DNA of 64,000 nt from Gigaspora rosea (GCA_003550325.1 QKWP01000348.1:62001-126000); one strand, 5' to 3'. Numbered from the stretch's first letter, positions 1 through 11,807 are shown. Notes: a model not told the origin generated them from the letters alone. Translations and numbers: made by a program.

Positions 1-306
1 TTTTTATTTTTTATTGTTTTTATTTTTAATTTTTTTGCTTTTTTATTTTTGATTATTTATATTTTTTAAATTTTGTTATTTATTATCATATTTATTATTT
101 TTTTTTAGTTTGTTTTAATTTTTTTTAATCTTTTTTATTTTTTGTTTTTTTTTATTTATTTAATTTTTTATTTCTTTTTGTTATTTATTTTTTTTTATTT
201 ATTCGTTTGTTTTTTTTTATTTATTATAATATTTTATTTAACTTATTATTTTTATTTTTACTTAACTGGTGATGAAGATCAACTCGGATATAAATAATAT
301 AAATAG
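1..306. other. T-rich low-complexity DNA
   Basis: Almost pure T with scattered A and few G or C. No open frame with protein-like composition and no terminal repeat is visible. It leads into the tandem repeats that follow. Confidence 0.8.
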
Positions 307-593
307 ATAAGTTCTTTTTATTTTTTTTTGTCTTTTTTATTCGTTTTTTTTTTACTTACCGGTACTAACATTTATATTTCGGTTGTTGTTAGGTTCGTCC
401 ATTTCGCCGTTCCGTTGTTACCTCTTGGAATTTCGTCATCGTTACTGGTGATAGATAAGTTCTTTTTTTTTTGTCTTTTTTATTCATTTTTTATTTTACT
501 TACCAGTACTAACATTTATATTTCGGTTGTTGCTAGTTTCGTCCATTTCGCCGTTCCGTTGTTACTCTTGGAATTTCATTATCGTTACTGGTG
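307..593. repeat. Tandem dimer, unit about 145 bp
   Basis: Two adjacent copies share a T-rich start (GATAAGTTC then a T tract), the segment ACTAACATTTATATTTCGG, the segment TCCATTTCGCCGTTCCGTTG and the end ATCGTTACTGGTG. They differ by scattered substitutions and T-tract length. The frame open across them codes for repetitive Phe/Leu-rich sequence, so it is not taken as a gene. Confidence 0.8.
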
Positions 594-699
594 TCGGTCT
601 CTGGAGTTGACATTTCAAATTTTTGCCGTTACAGGTACGCTGTTTAATCTATAGTTTGTTTTCGCTTGTCTGTAGTGTGGTTAACTTACTTTTTTTTTA

Positions 700-1125
700 G
701 ATAATTATCGTCATTCTTGGTGCCTTTATTACTGGCGTTTTTTCGTTGCAGGTGGTTTTTCTAGAGTTTTTTTCGTCTGGTTTGGAGTCTCTTTTGATGT
801 TGACGCGTTACTTGGAGCTTTTTCGTCAGTGGTGACGTCCATTTTGGTGGTCTTTCGTTGCTGGCGTGTTGCTGTCGTTGGGTGTAATTCAGTTTGGAAT
901 CGCTTTCGTTGCTGGTGCATTTCAAATTTTATTTTTATTCTTTTTGTTTGCTTAAGCGTTGTATTCATGCAGTGATAATTCTTTTTAGGTTGAGTAGGTG
1001 ACCATCGCGCCCGTTGCATTACTGGATACGTTCGTCGTTGGTGCCGAGTTTGTGATGCTATGTTTGGTGCTTTTTGTCGTTTTGTTCGTCGTGCTGTATA
1101 TTAGGTTTTCGTGTTGGTTCCGGTG
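700..1125. repeat. Degenerate minisatellite with TTTCGTTGCTGG core
   Basis: The words TTTCGTTGC, TTTCGTCAG, TTCGTTGCTGGCG, TTTCGTTGCTGGTG and TTCGTCGTTGGTGCC recur at irregular spacing of about 40-60 bp, each followed by a T-rich or GTG-rich stretch. The minus-strand reading frame here is Lys/Thr/Gln-rich low complexity and has no recognisable domain. Confidence 0.5.
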
Positions 1126-1129
1126 TCTC

Positions 1130-1220
1130 TACGGTGTTTGTATGGCATCTCTATAGCATTTATACGGTGTCTTTACGGCATTTGTACAGTGTCTTTATGG
1201 CATTTGTACGGTGTCTTTAC
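1130..1220. repeat. 11-bp-period minisatellite, left half
   Basis: Alternating 11-mers GGTGTCTTTAC and GGCATTTGTAC (with variants) form a short tandem array. It is cut by the hAT element that begins at 1221. The last 8 bases, GTCTTTAC, are the left copy of the target-site duplication. Confidence 0.8.
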
Positions 1221-4200
1221 CAGGGATGGCAAATGACCTGAAATGACCTAGTGACTTAAATGAATAATGACTGGTCACTGGTCATTTAAAAAGCTGAAAT
1301 GACCTAGTAGATCATTTAAAATTTTATAGTATAGGTCCAGCTTCTTAACCGGTTGTTGAACAAAATTAACATGCTACGTGTGTTATACGTGAAAGATCAG
1401 ATTATTGCCATATTTTACTGAAAATAGTAGGAAACAAATTATTTATTGCCCCTAACCATTTTTTTTTTTGCGATTTTTTTTTCAGGCTGACAATAAGGTC
1501 AACATGGGCAATCCTGATTGTAACAAGAAAAGGCTGGTATGTATGTACATGTACATGCAACTCCTAGATAATAATGCTGCAAGGAGTTAAAGATAAGTAA
1601 TTCAATGAGTTACTGGTTTAGGATATTATGACATAACTACTAACATAATTATAATTATTAGGACAAAGACAGGATACGTTGATAAAAGAAGTTATTACAA
1701 ATGTGCATATAAATAGAATTATGCATAATCTGGATCCAAAATATATTTAATTATGATATTTCTAAACTTGACTTATTGATAATAAGAAAACAACAAGTTG
1801 TAAACGAAAAAATATTAAACGTCGTCCTTATTTTCGGAAAATACGGTAATCAGTTTTACCCACTAGATCAGGTTCGTCGGCATTCTACATTATCGTTACT
1901 GCTTTCATGCAAATAATGGAATTTTACATGATTTCAAACAAAATAATTGTATAGTATCACTTTTTAATAAAAATATAAAATTATTATTGGAATGTACTCG
2001 ACAAACTTTTGATTTATTCCATGCAATTTAAATTGTACCTATCGCGAATTTCTCAGTATCCTTAACTTATTATAACAAATTAGCATTTGTTTGCTTGTAT
2101 GCATAAATTCCAAATGAAGTAGCAGTAAAATCATCTCTGATGCCACGAAGAGGTAATATGAATTATAAAATTTTTAAAGCACAAAGGAAACAGGGGCTTC
2201 CAACGAATTATTGAATAATCCTAATAAACTCCATTTGGCCGCTGGATCATCTGCGGGATGAATTATACGTCCGCCCAATTCGTATTCAAGTTGTTCACTA
2301 TTTGTAGTTTCATCATCTAGTTCCTCGTCATTTAATGTATTAACCCAACCTTCAACCATGTGTGACCAATTATCTTCATTGAAAATATCCGAATCATTGA
2401 TCATGACCTCGTTCAATTCATTTGAATGAGTTTGTGTATTGGTTTGTGAATTGATTTGTGAACTGTCAGGAACCGATATAATGCTATCCTCGCTATCACT
2501 TGTAGTGTATTTTGCTAACTCTTCCTGTGCTTTATTCTCTTCACCGTTATTATAAGCTTCACTTTCATTAGAAGATTGAATAGGAGTTGCAATACGAATT
2601 TGTTTATATTGTTTTTTAGCATTCTCAGCTTCATTGCATTTTTGCTTGCTTAATATATCACTGCGCAATTGACTCATAGCTAGTATTTTGTTATTCTTAA
2701 ATCGATAATTAAAATTAGTAGTATAAAAAAAAAGATAATAAATTAAATTAAAAATCACATACTGGCAAATGATTTCGGCACTTTGTATATAGATAACCCA
2801 TAGTTGACCATAATCGCTCGACTGAAGCGGAATTAATGCATATGCCAAATAAATGTAAAGCCAATCGAGATAATTCAGGTGCCAAACCCTTCGCTGAATC
2901 ACAAAAATCGATGATATTTCCATCAAACTGATCATATGTTTCGCAATTAAAGGGAAACGCTTCTCTTTGATACAACAAAAATTCACGTAAAATACGTGTT
3001 GGTGCCTTGCTAAACCATGTGTTGTAATAGTAGATTAGCCATTGACTAAAGTGTGAATAAGAAAAACCAGAAATGTTAGAGGAAAATTTTGAGAGCCAAT
3101 ATTTTGGGTATAAAACAATTGATAGAAAAAGCAAGGGTTGTTCCTATTGTGCCCATTGTTTCTCCAATCGAGCTACTATGTGTTCAGAAAAATCCTCATC
3201 TTTACAATCCGCAAAAACTTTAATAAGCCACCCAAAGCAATGCGTAATTTCAAAAAGCTGTGCACTATTTTTTTGCTGCACTAAACCTTTTTAATAATAA
3301 CAAAAAATATTAATTTTTAAATTTACAAAAATCGATACCACTTTTTAAAAATAAATATATCGTTGATTTTTATTAAATCATGTTCCCGTATTTAATTCTG
3401 GAACACTCATTATAATTTATTAGAATTGTTACACAATTAAAAACAATACTTACTTTAAGCACGGATTCAGTTTTTAAAATGGAATAGAAACTAAAATAAA
3501 AACTGTTCCAGCGTGTTTCAGCAGGTGTTATAAGAGAAATAACTTGACCGTAACAGGATATTTGCTCATTTCTTAATAATCCAGTGAAATACGGGGAAGA
3601 GTGAAAATAGCTTATAACACGTATTGCACTTTTGGATATTTTTTATACATATCATGTTCCTTGAAAATATTCCCAAAAACCAGATTTACTTGATGCGCCA
3701 TGCACGGAATAAAAACTTTGTTGGGAAATTCGACTTTTAGTTGTCGCCTATAAGTAAAAACAAAAAAAATTTAAACAAATAAAATGTCCACTATATTTAT
3801 TAATAAATTTTAATTTTTACCTCGCAGCTGCATAACCGCCAGCAGAATCTGATACATAACAGTTAATTTGGATATTTTTTTCTTCTGCATTATCCATTAT
3901 GTCCTTAATGAGAAGTTTTACATCTTCATTTCTTGATCATTGGTCACTAATATCGTGCGCATTCCAAATCAAAGCTTCACCTTTAGAAGTAATTAAAATG
4001 ATACCAAAAAGATGCTCCTGCTTAATGTTAGTCCAGCCATCAGACGCCGCGGTTACTCCAATTTCATCTGCACTTGCGCGTTGTAAAATATCCTCAACTA
4101 ACTTTTCTGAATAACTTGGAAGAATTCGATTACTTACTGCCCGTCGATTAGGTAACTTTAAAGCAGGTGCAATAAAGTTAAAAACATCTTGCGTTTCATT

Positions 4201-5704
4201 ATTTTCCATAAAAGTAAAAGGAAGGCCATTTGATACGATCATACGTAAAATCAAGTTTTCAAAATGTGGTTTATCCTTTTTAGATAGTGGATGTGAAACA
4301 TAGGTGGTAAATGTTGTTTGCTTTTTAGGCAAATTAATTTCTGTAGTTTCAGAAATTGTGGGAATTGTGCTGGAAATTTCATCCTCAGGTGCAACATCGG
4401 CATTAGTATTGGCTACTAATAATTTATTAAACATGTTATTAACATAATGAATAAGCAAACTATATCAAATACATCTTATAAATACCTTTATCACTTCTGC
4501 TTTTTTTTTTAGCATCTTCAGGTACTGATCTTGCAAGAATCTCTAAAACCTCATCTGTATTATATTCTTCTTTAAAATTTAGGCAGTCCCTAAGGTGGCT
4601 TCGACATAACTTTGCCTTGTTAGATACAAAGCACTGGGGATTCGTTAGTGCGATAGGTAAAGTATATTTCCTTATACATGAAAGGCAAACTGCCTTTTTG
4701 TTTGCTTTTGGATTATCAGGTTCAGCAAGATAAAAAAATTCTCGAAAATTATGTCCTTTTCTACCCATCTTACATTATCTAAAAAAAAAAAAATGCTAGT
4801 ATTAGATTGAAAAAAGATAAAATTTAAGGCATCAGCGTGAGTTGACATGATCAATTTCCATATATGCCAAATCTACATACCCCTGATACGTAATAAGTCT
4901 TTTCTAATTTTAGTACAAACACCCCCTTTATGTAGTTACTACTGTATTCGCAAAGCGTCCATTAATCTAAATATTATAGCCAGCTCAACATCACAAAAAA
5001 CTTTATTTTTCTTATTTTTTTTAATTTTTTTTGTTTTATTTTTTATTTATTAAATTATTTTTTTATTTTATTTTTTTGATTTATGTTGTTATATCACGTA
5101 AGGAAAAGTTTAATAATTTGTGCGATTTATTACAGGATTCACATTAAGTATTATGTGAGTCTGAAACCACTTGAGGCCTCACTTGTGCTTGTTAATCTTG
5201 TAACCACAAAATCAGTACGGCTTCAAATCCTTATTTTGATCGCAAAATTTCTTTACATTTTTACTACCGTTTTTTAGCCCCAAATATTTGCAAACCATAA
5301 TGGTTGCATAACAGCAAAGTATTTTTAAAAATTGTTTTCGTTAGAGAGAAAATCAATCCAATATTTATTACGACTTTTCTCCTTTTATATAACTTTTTAA
5401 ACTACGGCAATATCGATACGAGATCATGCATTTAAACAAGCTCTGCATGCATTAATGCATCGATTTAACTGATATGTACAATACCGACTAATTATGTCGT
5501 GCCATCCAATAATGGTTAATTACAAAAACTTTAAATGACCCCCAAATCCAAATGACTTAGGTCATTTACAAATGACCTGGGTCATTTGGTCACGAGTCAT
5601 TTTCAAATGACCCAGAATTTAAATGACCATGATGACTAGTCATTATGAGGTCATTTCAGGTCACTTGAAAAATAGGCAAATGACCAGGTCATTTACCATC
5701 CCTG
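1221..5704 (-). mobile_element. hAT-superfamily DNA transposon, near full length
   Basis: This 4,484-bp element has terminal inverted repeats CAGGGATGGCAAATGACCTG at the left and, read inward from the right, CAGGGATGGTAAATGACCTG. It is flanked by a perfect 8-bp duplication GTCTTTAC (1213-1220 and 5705-5712). The CAGGG terminus and 8-bp duplication are diagnostic of hAT. Both ends carry clusters of AAATGACC in both orientations within about 170 bp of the termini, as expected for subterminal transposase-binding sites. It carries one transposase gene on the minus strand, which is decayed, so the copy is probably not self-mobile. It landed in a tandem minisatellite. Confidence 0.95.
2174..4768 (-). 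pseudogene. hAT transposase, five exons, decayed
   Basis: Exon 1 starts at ATG 4768 and encodes a BED-type zinc finger (CLSC and HLRDC pairs). Introns with GT..AG ends are visible at 4416-4485, 3748-3830, 3287-3453 and 2696-2762, and each keeps the reading frame. Exon 2 has the hAT first-aspartate motif AASDGWT. Exons 2-3 give the YVSDSAGGYAAA and CMAHQVNL motifs, then TRWNS. Exon 4 ends in the C-terminal hAT dimerisation motif (NSASVERLWST, then KCRNHLP). Exon 5 is an acidic tail. The copy is inactive: a TGA follows ISDQ (looks like CGA to TGA), a TAG replaces the Trp of the usual QWAQWEQP motif, and one base seems lost from an A run near 3635. Function: cut-and-paste transposition. Confidence 0.9.
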
Positions 5705-5850
5705 GTCTTTACAGCGTTTGTATGGTGTCTTTGTACAGTATCTTTATGGTGTGGTGTCTTTACAGCGTTTATATAGTGTTTGTATAGTGCTTTATAGTGT
5801 TTTTGCAGTGCCTCTAAGGCGTTTTTATGGTGTTTCTTGTAATATTTTTT
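5705..5850. repeat. 11-bp-period minisatellite, right half
   Basis: It continues the array interrupted at 1220, with GTCTTTAC, AGCGTTTGTAT, GGTGTCTTTG and related 11-mers, then degenerates towards 5850. Joining the two halves at the 8-bp duplication restores one continuous array, which shows the hAT inserted into it. Confidence 0.75.
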
Positions 5851-5990
5851 TAGTTTTTTTTTTTTTTTAATAAAAATGTAATATTTTTTTAGGTTTTTTT
5901 TTTTAATAAAAATATATTATTTTGGGTTTTTTTTTAATAAAAATATATTATTTTTAATATTTTTGTTATGTATTTGTTATAAATTATACT
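5851..5990. repeat. AT minisatellite, about 35-bp period
   Basis: Three or so copies of TTTTTTTAATAAAAATATATTATTT-like sequence separated by short TAGG or TGGG spacers. Confidence 0.6.
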
Positions 5991-6040
5991 ATATTATTAA
6001 AAATATATGAATATTTGAATGTATTCTTTATTTTTTACAA

Positions 6041-6325
6041 TCTGACTGTGCAGAAAATTAAATCTGCGCAGAAAATAAAAAAAAATTTATTCAACGATCG
6101 CCGGCAGGGTTGCAGAACTGCATTATTGTTTTTTTTTAGAAATTTGCACAGAACTGTACTAAAAAACTTTCCCGATAGATGTCTGCGCAAAAATTAAATC
6201 TGCACAGAAAATAAAAAAAAATTTCTTCAATGATCGCCAGCAGGATCGCAGATCTGCATTAATTTTTGATAATTGTTTTTTTTTAAAAATCTCTGCAGAT
6301 CTGCACTATAAAAACTTCCCCGATG
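6041..6325. repeat. Tandem dimer, unit about 140 bp
   Basis: Two diverged copies start TGTGCAGAAAATTAAATC and TGCGCAAAAATTAAATC. Both contain AGAAAATAAAAAAAAATTT, CGATCGCCGGCAGG or GATCGCCAGCAGG, GCAGAACTGCATTA or GCAGATCTGCATTA, a T tract, and end with ACTTTCCCGAT or ACTTCCCCGAT. GC is well above the surroundings. The origin is unknown; it could be the end pieces of a DNA element. Confidence 0.7.
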
Positions 6326-6329
6326 TATA

Positions 6330-7080
6330 ATAAAACTATATCAAGCAATCTAATACAGTATAGTCTTTTTTAAAATTGTATAAGTTAGAAATTTTTAACC
6401 AAAATTTAAATATTAGCCAGTTGGCTGTTGGCCGTTTGCCAACCAATTGCTAAAAAAATTGGCTGCAAAAATTGCCAACACTAACCAAATGTGCTGAGCA
6501 ACATGGGTAGCACAAAGTACCACCCATCATACTAACGATTCATATAGAATACAGATTGAATAATTGAATTCAGATTCATTCAGATTCAGTTATATACAAA
6601 GTAGTATTCAAATTCAATTTGAATGGCCTTTAATTAAAGAATAGGATCAAGGTACTACCTTTTTTAACTCTTTTAAATAACTAATACTGTAGCATAAGTG
6701 AAGCTACTATAATTTAAACTTATTAAACCTAAGAATAGTTTTTTGTCTTATTATAAATCTTCATTATGATGACTTATTTACAAACTGTATCAAACATTTA
6801 ATATTATATTTAAGAATATAATTTTATTATTTTATAGTTTCTATAAAACTCGTAGGACTCTCTTAGGTACAGAAAAATAGCAGATAAACCTAAAAGTACC
6901 ATTAAGTAAACTTGTTTAGAACATCAAAATACACTTAAAATAAAATTTTTACATAATTAAACAACTTTTTATTAGTACATTTTTTTAATTTTTCAAAAAA
7001 TTTAATAATTGAAAATAAGCTATCTCTATGTTTTTTGTATAATTTTTGGCCCAAAAAATGTAGCTTATTTTTTAAAAAAA
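6330..7080. other. Gene-free AT-rich spacer
   Basis: No gene is visible. A stretch at about 6415-6480 repeats TTGGC and GCCAA words in both orientations, and 6540-6630 repeats ATTCAGATT, perhaps remnants of small elements. Confidence 0.5.
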
Positions 7081-7260
7081 TACATATTTCATAATAGAAA
7101 CTACAATTTAATCAAACTAAACCTCAAACATATTATCCATTGAGTAGATTTGTAACAGAGTTTTTTATAGTAATTTATCATAATTCTAATACAAAATAAT
7201 TCATCTCTTTATCATTACTAGAATAGTGAGTTCTGTAACAAAATTTAAAATTTGAGTTTC
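7080..7260. repeat. Copies of the satellite seen at 34.1-35.3 kb
   Basis: Words ACAATTTAATCAAACTAAAC, TTGTAACAGAGTTTTTTATA, TAATTCTAATACAAAATAA and ACTAGAATAGTGAGTTCTG match the unit of the long degenerate satellite array about 27 kb away. Roughly one and a half units are present. Confidence 0.65.
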
Positions 7261-7367
7261 ATTTGTTATAGATGGCATTTTGTATTTATGAAAATTAAAT
7301 TAAATAAAATATGGATATATTAAAATTATGCATTAGTGAAATACATACTGTGTATCACAAAATAGTA

Positions 7368-8064
7368 ACTAGTAGTTAGATACATTCTTATATTTGTACT
7401 ATAGCAATTATACAAAAAAAATTATAGATATAAAAATCTTAACTATGGGACTGGAAGCCTATCCTCAATAGTTATAAAAGCATTTTAATAGTATTTCACT
7501 TGTTTAAATAACTATAACTTCTTATCTAAAAGGTATTAAAAAATCTAACTATAAATTTATAGAGCTGTAACTAGTAGTTAGATACAATCTTACATTTGTG
7601 CTATAGTAATTATACAAAAAAAAATTATGATATAAAAATCTTAACCATGGTACTGGAAGCCTATACTCAATAGTTATACAAAGCATTTTAATAGTATTTT
7701 ACTTCTTTAAATAACCATAACTTCTCATCTAAGAGATTTTAAAAAATCTGACTAGTAACTTTGTAGAGCTATATCAGCTTAACATGTGTGCCAAATATCT
7801 TTTCAAAATCTTATCACTATAAGAGTTGATACAATTTGAAAATTAAATTTACATATAAAATTTTAATTTTCAAACTGCATCAACTTTTTATAGTGATAAG
7901 ATTTTGAAAAGATACTTGGTACACATGTAGAGCTGATATCACTCTACATAGTTACTAGTTAGACTTTTTTAAAACCTCTTAGATAAGAAGTTATAGTTAT
8001 TTAACAAGTAAAACAATATTAAATTGCTCTGTTTAACTATTGGGTATGGGATTCCAGCACTATA
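7368..8064. repeat. Foldback element with duplicated left arm
   Basis: From about 7648 (GTACTGGAAGCCTATACTCA) to about 8064 the sequence is a large hairpin centred near 7856. The right end GGGTATGGGATTCCAGCAC mirrors the left end, and the inner arms share CAAAATCTTATCACTATA. The segment 7368-7565 is an extra direct copy of the left arm. A relative lies at 33.24-33.61 kb. No coding capacity; it behaves like a MITE or foldback transposon. Confidence 0.75.
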
Positions 8065-8234
8065 TTAATGTTGATTTATTAATTATGAAAATTTGATCCA
8101 ATCTAAAATGCAGTAAATAGTTGTACAGTTTGTTGAAATATGGTAAGATTAAATTGTTTGAACTATCATAGGTACATATATCTCATATGATAGTCATAAA
8201 CGTAAAAAGAATTTGATTGTATAATTCATTAGCA

Positions 8235-8345
8235 AATTTTATATATAGATATATATCGATACCCATCACCCCTGCTAATTACTATTGATTGTAATAGTAA
8301 TCGATATATATCGATATATATCGATATTAATCGAAATATATCTAA
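8235..8345. repeat. TATATATCGAT simple repeat
   Basis: Runs of ATATATCGATATATATCGAT with interruptions. The same motif recurs at 9960-10200. Confidence 0.8.
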
Positions 8346-8606
8346 TATGATATTAATTAATAATTATTATATTCACATAATTATACTTTTTGAACATTTT
8401 ACAGGTTTTCGCAAGTTTTTACAAGTTTTCGCAATTTAATTATAAATTTTTATTATTTATTATTCATTATATAATATTTTAATTTATTAAATATACAATA
8501 TTCACAAGTTATTGCTATTTAATATAAAATTTTATTTTTTTATTATATATTATATTTTAAATATTACATATATTATATGTTATTATAAAAAAAATGACAA
8601 AAAAAA

Positions 8607-8842
8607 NNNNNNNNNNNNNNNNNNNNNNNNNNNNNNNNNNNNNNNNNNNNNNNNNNNNNNNNNNNNNNNNNNNNNNNNNNNNNNNNNNNNNNNNNNNNNN
8701 NNNNNNNNNNNNNNNNNNNNNNNNNNNNNNNNNNNNNNNNNNNNNNNNNNNNNNNNNNNNNNNNNNNNNNNNNNNNNNNNNNNNNNNNNNNNNNNNNNNN
8801 NNNNNNNNNNNNNNNNNNNNNNNNNNNNNNNNNNNNNNNNNN
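8607..8842. other. Assembly gap (236 N)
   Basis: Unresolved bases. Sequence on the left is TA-rich and on the right begins CTTGCAAAGT repeats, so the gap probably lies in a repeat. Frames running through the Ns are meaningless. Confidence 0.99.
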
Positions 8843-9310
8843 GACTTCTTGCAAAGTACCAGAGATGTTAGAATTGGTGTTCTTGTAAAGTGCCGGAAAG
8901 TCAAGTCGTTTTCTTACAAAGTTTCGAAAAAAGTAAAGGATAAATAAAATAAAATAAAGTTATAAAAAAAAAAAATCAAACAAAAACAAAAATGTAAGCA
9001 AACTAAATAAAAAAATAAACAAAGCCCCAAATCTCCATTTCGAGTTCATGTTTTTGCAATTTAGAAATTGTCGAAGCTTTTCGCAAAGTGCCAGAATAAA
9101 ATAAATTAATAAAAATAAAAAAAACAAAAACAAAAAACATGAAACAAAAAAATAAATAAAACGAAACCTTGCAAAAACTTGCAAAAACTTGTGAAAACTT
9201 GCGTTCTTGAACTTTCAAAAGTAGTTGTGTGTTCTTGCAAAGTGTTAAAAGGCTGAGTTAGCTTGTGCTAAGTACTAAAAAGTCACTGAATTTCTTGCAA
9301 AGTGCTAGTA
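8843..9310. repeat. Degenerate CTTGCAAAGTGCC repeat
   Basis: The word CTTGCAAAGTGCC and variants (CTTGCAAAGTACC, CTTGTAAAGTGCC, TTCGCAAAGTGCC, CTTGCAAAGTGTT) occurs about seven times, separated by A-rich filler. It resembles a decayed minisatellite with A-tract expansion between the units. Confidence 0.6.
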
Positions 9311-9900
9311 GTAAAGTGTAGAAATAAAATAAAAAAAAATTAAAAAATAAAAAAAAATATAAATAAAAAAAAACAAACCAAAATTAAATGAAACAAAATG
9401 AAACTAAACGAAACTAAATGAAACCAAAAAAAAAACAGAAGGAAAATGAAGAAACGATGTAAAATTGATAGAAGATCTAAATTATAAACAAAAAAAATAA
9501 AAAAAGATCTAATCTGATTTTGTAGTACAATTATCAAAAATCATCGAAACATTTCAAAAATATTAGTAAAATGTGTCATTGATATGATACAGGTTGCAAA
9601 TCGTCCTAAAATATTTCGAAAGTATTCGAAATAATAAAAAAAAAAGAAAGAGAAAAAAAAGAGAGAAAAAAAAAAGAGAGAGAAAAAAAAAAGAGAGAGA
9701 AAAAAAAGAGGGGGGTAAAAGAGGGAATAAAAATAGGTCGAAACGGCCTTTTTTTTTTTTTTTTAAGTTTTTTGGTACCTTTTGTGGAATATATTTTTAT
9801 AATCCTTGGTAGCTTACGGATCAAATGGGCTTAAGAGATTTTGAACTTTTTTTTTTGTTTTTTTTTTTACCCAGTGATTTGGGTTGAAATTTTTGTAACG
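9311..9900. repeat. A-rich low complexity with purine tract
   Basis: Poly-A/AAATAA filler, then a nearly uninterrupted purine strand (A and G only) at about 9633-9715 built of AAAGAGAG blocks, ending in GAGGGGGG. The purine-only tract could adopt triplex structure; this is inference. Frames on both strands here are compositional artefacts. Confidence 0.75.
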
Positions 9901-9954
9901 GGTATGTAATTGTTAAAGATCTGTTAATTGTTATATATTGTTTCAAATAATTAT

Positions 9955-10200
9955 GATTATAATCGATTTATAGATATATAACAATTTAATATAAAAAATA
10001 CTATCAATTATAAATATATATCGATTTTTATTCAATTAATCGATATATAACGATATTATAATATATATCAATTATAGATATATATCGATTTTTATCCAAT
10101 TAATCGATATATAACGATTTTTTAATCGATATATAACGATATTTTATAATTGATATAAAACAATTAAGTGCTATATATCGATCAATATCTATGTATAAAA
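9955..10200. repeat. Second TATATATCGAT / ATATAACGAT array
   Basis: Irregular copies of AATCGATATATAACGAT and ATATATATCGATTTTTAT. Related to 8235-8345. Confidence 0.75.
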
Positions 10201-10333
10201 TTTTCTGATGTTGGTGATATATAAATTATTACTAAAGTTAATTGAAGTATATGACAATAGAAGCATTAAAAATAAAAATAGCACATTGAATTGTATAGTG
10301 CATTATATAAATCAAAACTATATATAGTATTAT

Positions 10334-10620
10334 TAGGGTTGTAAAATTATGAATAATAAAATTTAGAGTTTGAGTTTGGTTTGGACCAGACCAAACCTAA
10401 GCCCAAACCTAGAATCACTAGTTTATATAAACACTAAACTGAACCTAAACATGTTCATAAACTTATAAACTGAACCTGAACTAAATCTGAACCACAGCTC
10501 TAAAAGTTTATTACTGAACCATGTTTTAAAAAATGTTCAGATTCAGGTTCAATACTGAACCTGAACCTAAATCTGAAACTTGATTTAAGTTTAGTTTAGT
10601 TCAGGTTCATAGAAACTCTA
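10334..10620. mobile_element. Possible hAT-type MITE with TGAACCTGAAC repeats
   Basis: The left end is TAGGGTTGTAAAATTATGAA. The right end, read inward, is AGAGTTTCTATGAACC, a weak inverted match. Flanks AGTATTAT and AGTATCAC agree at 6 of 8. The interior is packed with TGAACCTGAAC and TTCAGGTTCA in both orientations, like subterminal sites of hAT elements. It is old and diverged. Confidence 0.45.
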
Positions 10621-11450
10621 GTATCACTTTCATATACTAATTAAATAAAATAAGTTTAAATTTGCATATTATTTTAAAAAATTATTAAAAAGATTAGTTT
10701 TTTAAATTGTGTATTTGTATATCAAAATTCTATATATAAAAGTAAATTTGTATATTTTTAGTATAAATTTGATATGATAATAAGCTACCCTTTATTTTGA
10801 CATAAGCCACCATATTTTTTAAACTATAACAATAATAAAATTGAATATATATGAGTAATATTTTAAAATAAGGCCAAAAAAACAAAAATAAATAAATAAA
10901 TAAACAAAACTCTAAAAAGTAAAATTTATAACAATAAACAAATATATTATATTACTATATATTCTCTTGAATACAAAAAATTGGGAGTAGTTTATAAAAT
11001 AATTTTTGGTTAGTTGATTAGAGGAGTGCTATTTATTATATAATTTTTAGTATGGATACATGGTCAAAGGCCTAATGATATTATACAAAATAGCTAATTG
11101 ACCAATTATATTTAACAAAATATATATAATATAGAAGTTTGCATATCTAGTATAGAGGTTATACTTGTTTTTTTTAGCAAAAACCCTAAAAATTGAAAAG
11201 CAAAAAACAGTTTTTGCCAATTATCTTGGCATTCAGTAGACCAATTTGAACAAATATTTTTTAAAATAAAGCTCTCAGTGAGGTGCATCTAACAAAAAAA
11301 GGTTCATTCAATTCTGATCACTAGATCAAAAGTTATTTAAACAAATATATTTTGTCATTTCAGCAAATTGGGCCAAAATTGGCCAAAATCTAGTTATGAC
11401 CTATATGAAAGATGTCTGGGTTCCTTATAATATATATATAATATATATAT
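10621..11450. other. Gene-free AT-rich spacer
   Basis: No gene found. A minus-strand copy of the recurring AACTTTTGATCTAGTGATC theme lies at about 11280-11345 (plus strand GATCACTAGATCAAAAGTT), without clear element ends. Confidence 0.5.
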
Positions 11451-11454
11451 AATT

Positions 11455-11640
11455 AGGTCTCTGTATGAGCTGAGTAGACCCATGGGTACCCACAGATAGT
11501 ACTATAAAGGCTGGGCTAGAGCATTGATTTCTAAGCCCTAGAGTAAGAATAAGAGCTTAAATATGAGGCCCTTATACAAATAAGTAGAGCAGGGTATTAC
11601 CTGTTATCCTATCCTGGGTACCTATTAGTTATATAGATGT
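11455..11640 (+). repeat. Dispersed repeat, copy 1 (GGCTGGGCTAG family)
   Basis: Shares with 13205-13375, in the same orientation, the words AGGCTGGGCTAG, GCCCTAGAGTAAGA, TAAGAGCTTAAA and GGGTAGGGCTAGGGTATT-like sequence. Ends carry GGTACC. No coding capacity is seen. Confidence 0.7.
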
Positions 11641-11643
11641 TAC

Positions 11644-11807
11644 TAGAGATAGGCACCATGTGCATGACTGCATGCATGCATGCAATTAATTCTGGCCAGT
11701 ATTAAGAAATTAAATTATAACTTTGGTCAAAACATGCATGCATGCATGCAAAAAATGCGTGTGCATGTGCATGCTAAAATAAAAATTTTGTATTTTGCCC
11801 ATCTCTA
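11644..11807. mobile_element. hAT MITE, 164 bp
   Basis: Inverted ends TAGAGATAGGCA and TGCCCATCTCTA, flanked by a perfect 8-bp duplication GATGTTAC (11636-11643 and 11808-11815). TAGAG fits the hAT terminal consensus. The interior has two blocks of GCATGCATGCATGCA near the ends. It is non-coding and non-autonomous. Confidence 0.9.

Noticed and set aside
2174-2986. 270-residue single ORF as an independent gene
   Set aside because: Its upper part reads through exon 4 in the wrong frame and through an intron; only the lower part is the last transposase exon.
8512-8947. Open frames on both strands through the N run
   Set aside because: They consist mainly of undetermined bases.
9594-9824. Lys/Arg- or Phe/Ser-rich frames on both strands
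   Set aside because: They reflect the purine tract, not coding.
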